A stretch of 64,000 bases of DNA from Hyphomonadaceae bacterium (GTDB lineage: Bacteria; Pseudomonadota; Alphaproteobacteria; Caulobacterales; Hyphomonadaceae), in contig JAUYPV010000046.1 in assembly GCA_030697555.1 (NCBI GenBank), positions 1 to 64,000 of the forward strand. The letters are read 5' to 3'. Positions 61,554-64,000 of the stretch are shown in pieces (position 1 is the first letter of the stretch; each line of letters opens with the position of its first letter). Below the pieces are notes generated by a model. The model saw only the letters and a list, made by a program, of their open reading frames with translations. It did no database searches and was not told the DNA's origin. Position numbers and translations under genes: made by a program.

Positions 61554-62054
61554 ATGACTGATGCCCCTTCCCCCGAGCAAAATGGTGCTGCAGCCGATGC
61601 TGCCGGGGCGCCGGTCATCCGGGTTCTTGCCCAGTATGTGAAAGACCTGTCATTCGAAAATCCGGGCCTTTTCACGAGCCAACAGGGCTCGAGCGCTCCG
61701 GAAATCGAGCTCGGCATCGATGTAAAGGTTGAGCCGGGCCCGGCGAAGGACTCGATCTTCGCGGTCGAGCTGAAGCTTTCCGCCCGCGCCAAGCGCCAGG
61801 AAACCGTCGTATTCATTGTCGAGCTTGTCTATGTCGGCGTCTTCCAGCTCCAGGAAGCGCGGCGCGAGGACATGGAACCGATCCTGCTGATCGAATGCCC
61901 GCGCCTGCTTTTCCCGTTCGCCCGCCGGATCATCGCCGATATCACGCGTGAAGGCGGCCATCCGCCATTGATGATCGACCCTATCGACTTTGTCGGGCTC
62001 TACCGCCAGCAGCGTCAGCGCGCCGATGCGCAGCAGGCCGCCGGCCAAGCCTAG
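61554..62054 (+). CDS. secB: Protein-export chaperone SecB
   Basis: A 166-residue homotetrameric export chaperone. VLAQYVKDLSFENPG and the VKVEP/VFIVELVYVGVFQ segments are characteristic, with ECPRLLFPFARRIIADITREGGHPPLMIDPIDF matching the C-terminal half. Hands unfolded preproteins to SecA. The ATG at 61554 is chosen because homology begins there; a longer frame from 61428 has no similarity. Confidence 0.97.
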   Translation: MTDAPSPEQNGAAADAAGAPVIRVLAQYVKDLSFENPGLFTSQQGSSAPEIELGIDVKVEPGPAKDSIFAVELKLSARAKRQETVVFIVELVYVGVFQLQEARREDMEPILLIECPRLLFPFARRIIADITREGGHPPLMIDPIDFVGLYRQQRQRADAQQAAGQA

Positions 62055-62070
62055 GTTTCAGGCCTGATTT

Positions 62071-62772
62071 TCAAGCTTGGCCGTATTTCTTCCAGATTGC
62101 CGCTTCGCCCAGCTCCGCCACGAACGCGGCGTGCGCGGTCTGTTCCGTCGCGCTGATGCGTGGAGCGAGCGCTCGCGGGCGTTGCGCGCGCGGCGCCTGG
62201 ATGGACTGAACCTGACCGGAACCGCCATTGGCCGAGGCGAAATCGAAGGCGCGCTCGCGCCCTCCCCTCAGCTCCAGATAGGCCATCGCGAGCAGTTGCG
62301 CGTCGAGCAGCGCGCCATGCAGCACCCTGTTCTCGATCGATATGTTGAAACGCTTGCACACCGCATCGAGCGAGGCCGGCGAGCCGGGCCGGTGCTCACG
62401 CGCTAACACCAGCGTGTCGATGAAGCGCTCTTTGGCCAGCGGGGCGCGGCCGAGAAGCTCGAGTTCATAATTGAGGAAGCTGCGGTCGAATTCGGCGTTG
62501 TGGGCGACGACGGGGTCCTCGCCCAGGAACTCCATCAGCCGATCGACGACATCGGGATGCCCGAAACCGGGCTTGCCCCGCAGCGTCTCGTTGGTGATGC
62601 CGGTGATGCGGACGGTGGCTTCGGATACGGGCCGGCCGGGATTGATGTAGATTTGGAATTCGCGGCCGGTCGGCAGATAGTTCACCAGCTCGATGCAGCC
62701 GACCTCTACGATACGGTCGCCCGACTTGGGATCGAGGCCTGTGGTTTCTGTATCGAAGACGACTTCGCGCAT
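62071..62772 (-). CDS. dnaQ: DNA polymerase III epsilon subunit
   Basis: 233-residue 3'-5' proofreading exonuclease. DEDDh motif: D7 and E9 (FDTETTG), [11 protein letters not shown], and [11 protein letters not shown] with catalytic His and Asp. The C-terminal tail (KKYGQA-like end) binds the alpha subunit. Its first 67 bases overlap the end of coaE. Converges on secB. Confidence 0.97.
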   Translation of the reverse strand: MREVVFDTETTGLDPKSGDRIVEVGCIELVNYLPTGREFQIYINPGRPVSEATVRITGITNETLRGKPGFGHPDVVDRLMEFLGEDPVVAHNAEFDRSFLNYELELLGRAPLAKERFIDTLVLAREHRPGSPASLDAVCKRFNISIENRVLHGALLDAQLLAMAYLELRGGRERAFDFASANGGSGQVQSIQAPRAQRPRALAPRISATEQTAHAAFVAELGEAAIWKKYGQA

Positions 62773-63395
62773 GATCCCGTAGTTCCGTTTGCGGCCCTGA
62801 TGCGGGAGCGGAGCGCCTCCAGGATCGCATCGACCTGCGCTTCGGCGTAGGGGAAGCCGAAACCCGTGTTGATGACGAAATCCGCGCGGCGGCGCTTGAC
62901 CGAATCGGGCGTTTGCCGGGCGAGTATCGCTTCGAACTCGGCTTCCGTCATCCCGCCGCGGGCGAGCACCCGCCGCCTCTGCACATCTTCCGGGGCGGTG
63001 ACCACAGCAATCACATCGGCCCGCTTGTCGCCACCGGTTTCGAACAGGAGCGGGATATCCAACACCACGATGTCGACGCCATCGGCCTCGGCTTTTTCGA
63101 GAAAGGCGCGCTGGGCGCCGGCGACGATGGGGTGGACGATGGACTCCAGTTTCTTCATCAGGTCCGGACTGCGTGAGACCTTTTCGCGCAGCTTGGCGCG
63201 GTCGACGCCGCCATCCTTGCCGATGACCCCCGGGAACGACCATTCGAGCGGGGCGACCGCCTCACCGCCGGGACCGTAGGCTTTGTGGACCGCGGTATCG
63301 GCGTCATAGACCGGAACGCCGCGCGCGGCGAACAAGGCGGCCGTCGCCGACTTGCCCATCCCGATAGATCCTGTGAGTGCGAGCTTGATCATCAT
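62706..63395 (-). CDS. coaE: Dephospho-CoA kinase
   Basis: Last step of coenzyme A synthesis. 229 residues, P-loop [22 protein letters not shown], and [15 protein letters not shown]. Its ATG overlaps the aroE stop (ATGA). The final 22 codons (after [11 protein letters not shown]) read through the beginning of dnaQ in another frame, giving an unusual Ser-rich tail, so the natural protein may be longer than homologues. Confidence 0.95.
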   Translation of the reverse strand: MMIKLALTGSIGMGKSATAALFAARGVPVYDADTAVHKAYGPGGEAVAPLEWSFPGVIGKDGGVDRAKLREKVSRSPDLMKKLESIVHPIVAGAQRAFLEKAEADGVDIVVLDIPLLFETGGDKRADVIAVVTAPEDVQRRRVLARGGMTEAEFEAILARQTPDSVKRRRADFVINTGFGFPYAEAQVDAILEALRSRIRAANGTTGSCAKSSSIQKPQASIPSRATVS

Positions 63396-64000
63396 CGCCC
63401 GGCTGCAACCGCCGCCCGACATGCATTGAGGGCGCCGTCTGTGTCGGGAGAAAGGCCGAACCAGATACGGAAAGCAGCGCCTGCCTGTCCCACCAGCATC
63501 CGCAATCCGTCATGGGCCGTCCAGCCGGCAGATGCAGCTGCGCTGAGCGTGGGTTCCGCCGCCTTGCCGTAGGACATGTCGAGGAAGGGCCGGCCCCTGC
63601 CCGCGGGCAAGGCCGGCAGACTCGCGCCGGCATGGCCGAGGCTCGCCGAGTTCACGACGATGGCAGCGTCTTCCGCGTATGCACCAAGCTGTGCCAGCTC
63701 TGCCGTCTCCGCATCGGGCGCAAGGTCTTTTGCAAGCGCCCGCGCATTGTCCTTCGACCGGTTGACGATGGTAAGCATCGCTCCAGCCCTCTCAAGATAT
63801 AGGGCGGCTGCGCGCGCCGCCCCACCCGCTCCGATCAGGACAACACGTTTTCCTTTCAGATCGTTTCCGATTGCAGCCTGAAGCGCATCGGAAAATCCAG
63901 CGACATCGGTGTTGTGCGCCGACCAATCTAACCCGTTTTCGCGTGTGAGGGTGTTTGCAGCGCCGATCTGGCGCGCGTCGGGCGAAGCGCGCGCGGCTGC
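63392..64000 (-). CDS. aroE: Shikimate dehydrogenase (5' part outside window)
   Basis: The C-terminal 202 residues of AroE, NADPH-dependent shikimate pathway enzyme; the start lies beyond the right edge. Visible motifs are [18 protein letters not shown], the nucleotide-binding [18 protein letters not shown] and NSASLGHAG. The stop overlaps the coaE start by four bases. The aroE-coaE-dnaQ order matches the origin-proximal region of Caulobacter. Confidence 0.95.
   Translation of the reverse strand, partial: AAARASPDARQIGAANTLTRENGLDWSAHNTDVAGFSDALQAAIGNDLKGKRVVLIGAGGAARAAALYLERAGAMLTIVNRSKDNARALAKDLAPDAETAELAQLGAYAEDAAIVVNSASLGHAGASLPALPAGRGRPFLDMSYGKAAEPTLSAAASAGWTAHDGLRMLVGQAGAAFRIWFGLSPDTDGALNACRAAVAAGR

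Overview
The window is GC-rich, densely coded chromosomal DNA of an alphaproteobacterium. Caulobacterales/Hyphomonadales (Hyphomonadaceae-like) fits best. The reasons are the hrcA-grpE, rph, rdgB, hemW set, dnaK-dnaJ-dapB, the hslV/hslU and hisB-hisH-hisA-hisF-hisE group, and secB, a Tim44-domain gene, dnaQ, coaE and aroE; a UrcA protein; a DUF1217 flagellar-associated protein with a perfect CtrA-type box (TTAA-N7-TTAA); and DUF2244, YraN and LpoA-like genes. In Caulobacter crescentus the aroE-coaE-dnaQ group lies close to the replication origin, so the right end may be origin-proximal (inference). I saw no rRNA, tRNA, CRISPR array, transposase or integrase.

Layout. 0.2-2.3 kb: divergent LysR regulator and NAD-dependent epimerase. 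2.4-9.8 kb: gshB, a membrane-anchored TIR protein, a BON lipoprotein pair, yraN, rsmI, an LpoA-like lipoprotein and hemW. 9.8-15.5 kb: response regulator plus histidine kinase, rdgB, a DUF2975 protein with its small HTH partner, and a membrane AraC regulator followed by urcA. 15.6-19.7 kb: NUDIX, class A beta-lactamase and rph in one run, divergent from hrcA-grpE. 19.7-29.8 kb is accessory: hybrid kinase, TetR plus carotenoid oxygenase, MBOAT plus SGNH O-acylation pair, DUF1217, alkB and hypothetical genes. 30-38 kb: dnaK, dnaJ, dapB, amidase, gloA, DUF2244 and nth. 38-45 kb: ATP-grasp, sugar kinase, an SDR/isomerase pair with a divergent HxlR regulator, GlxA-type regulator with DUF4242, and a metallo-hydrolase. 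45-48 kb: hslV, a membrane gene, hslU. 49-58.5 kb: an EAL protein and the his genes, broken up by unrelated insertions (methyltransferase, DUF6265, AraC, a DUF1127-like micro-ORF and a GH172 enzyme). 58.5-64 kb: TPR lipoprotein, Smr, Tim44, secB, dnaQ, coaE and aroE (truncated by the window edge).

The core is heat-shock/proteostasis (hrcA-grpE, dnaK-dnaJ, hslVU) and histidine synthesis. Sigma-32-like promoter matches sit before hrcA and dnaK, and a large hairpin lies between dnaK and dnaJ. The accessory layer is mainly small regulator-plus-target modules with visible candidate operators: LysR (T-N11-A), DUF2975/HTH (8-bp palindrome), AraC-UrcA (three repeats), TetR-carotenoid oxygenase (26-bp palindrome) and HxlR-SDR (two matching GTTC-N7-GAAC sites). 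No complete known defence system is present. The most system-like unusual locus is the TIR-transmembrane-coiled-coil protein inserted between yraN and gshB.
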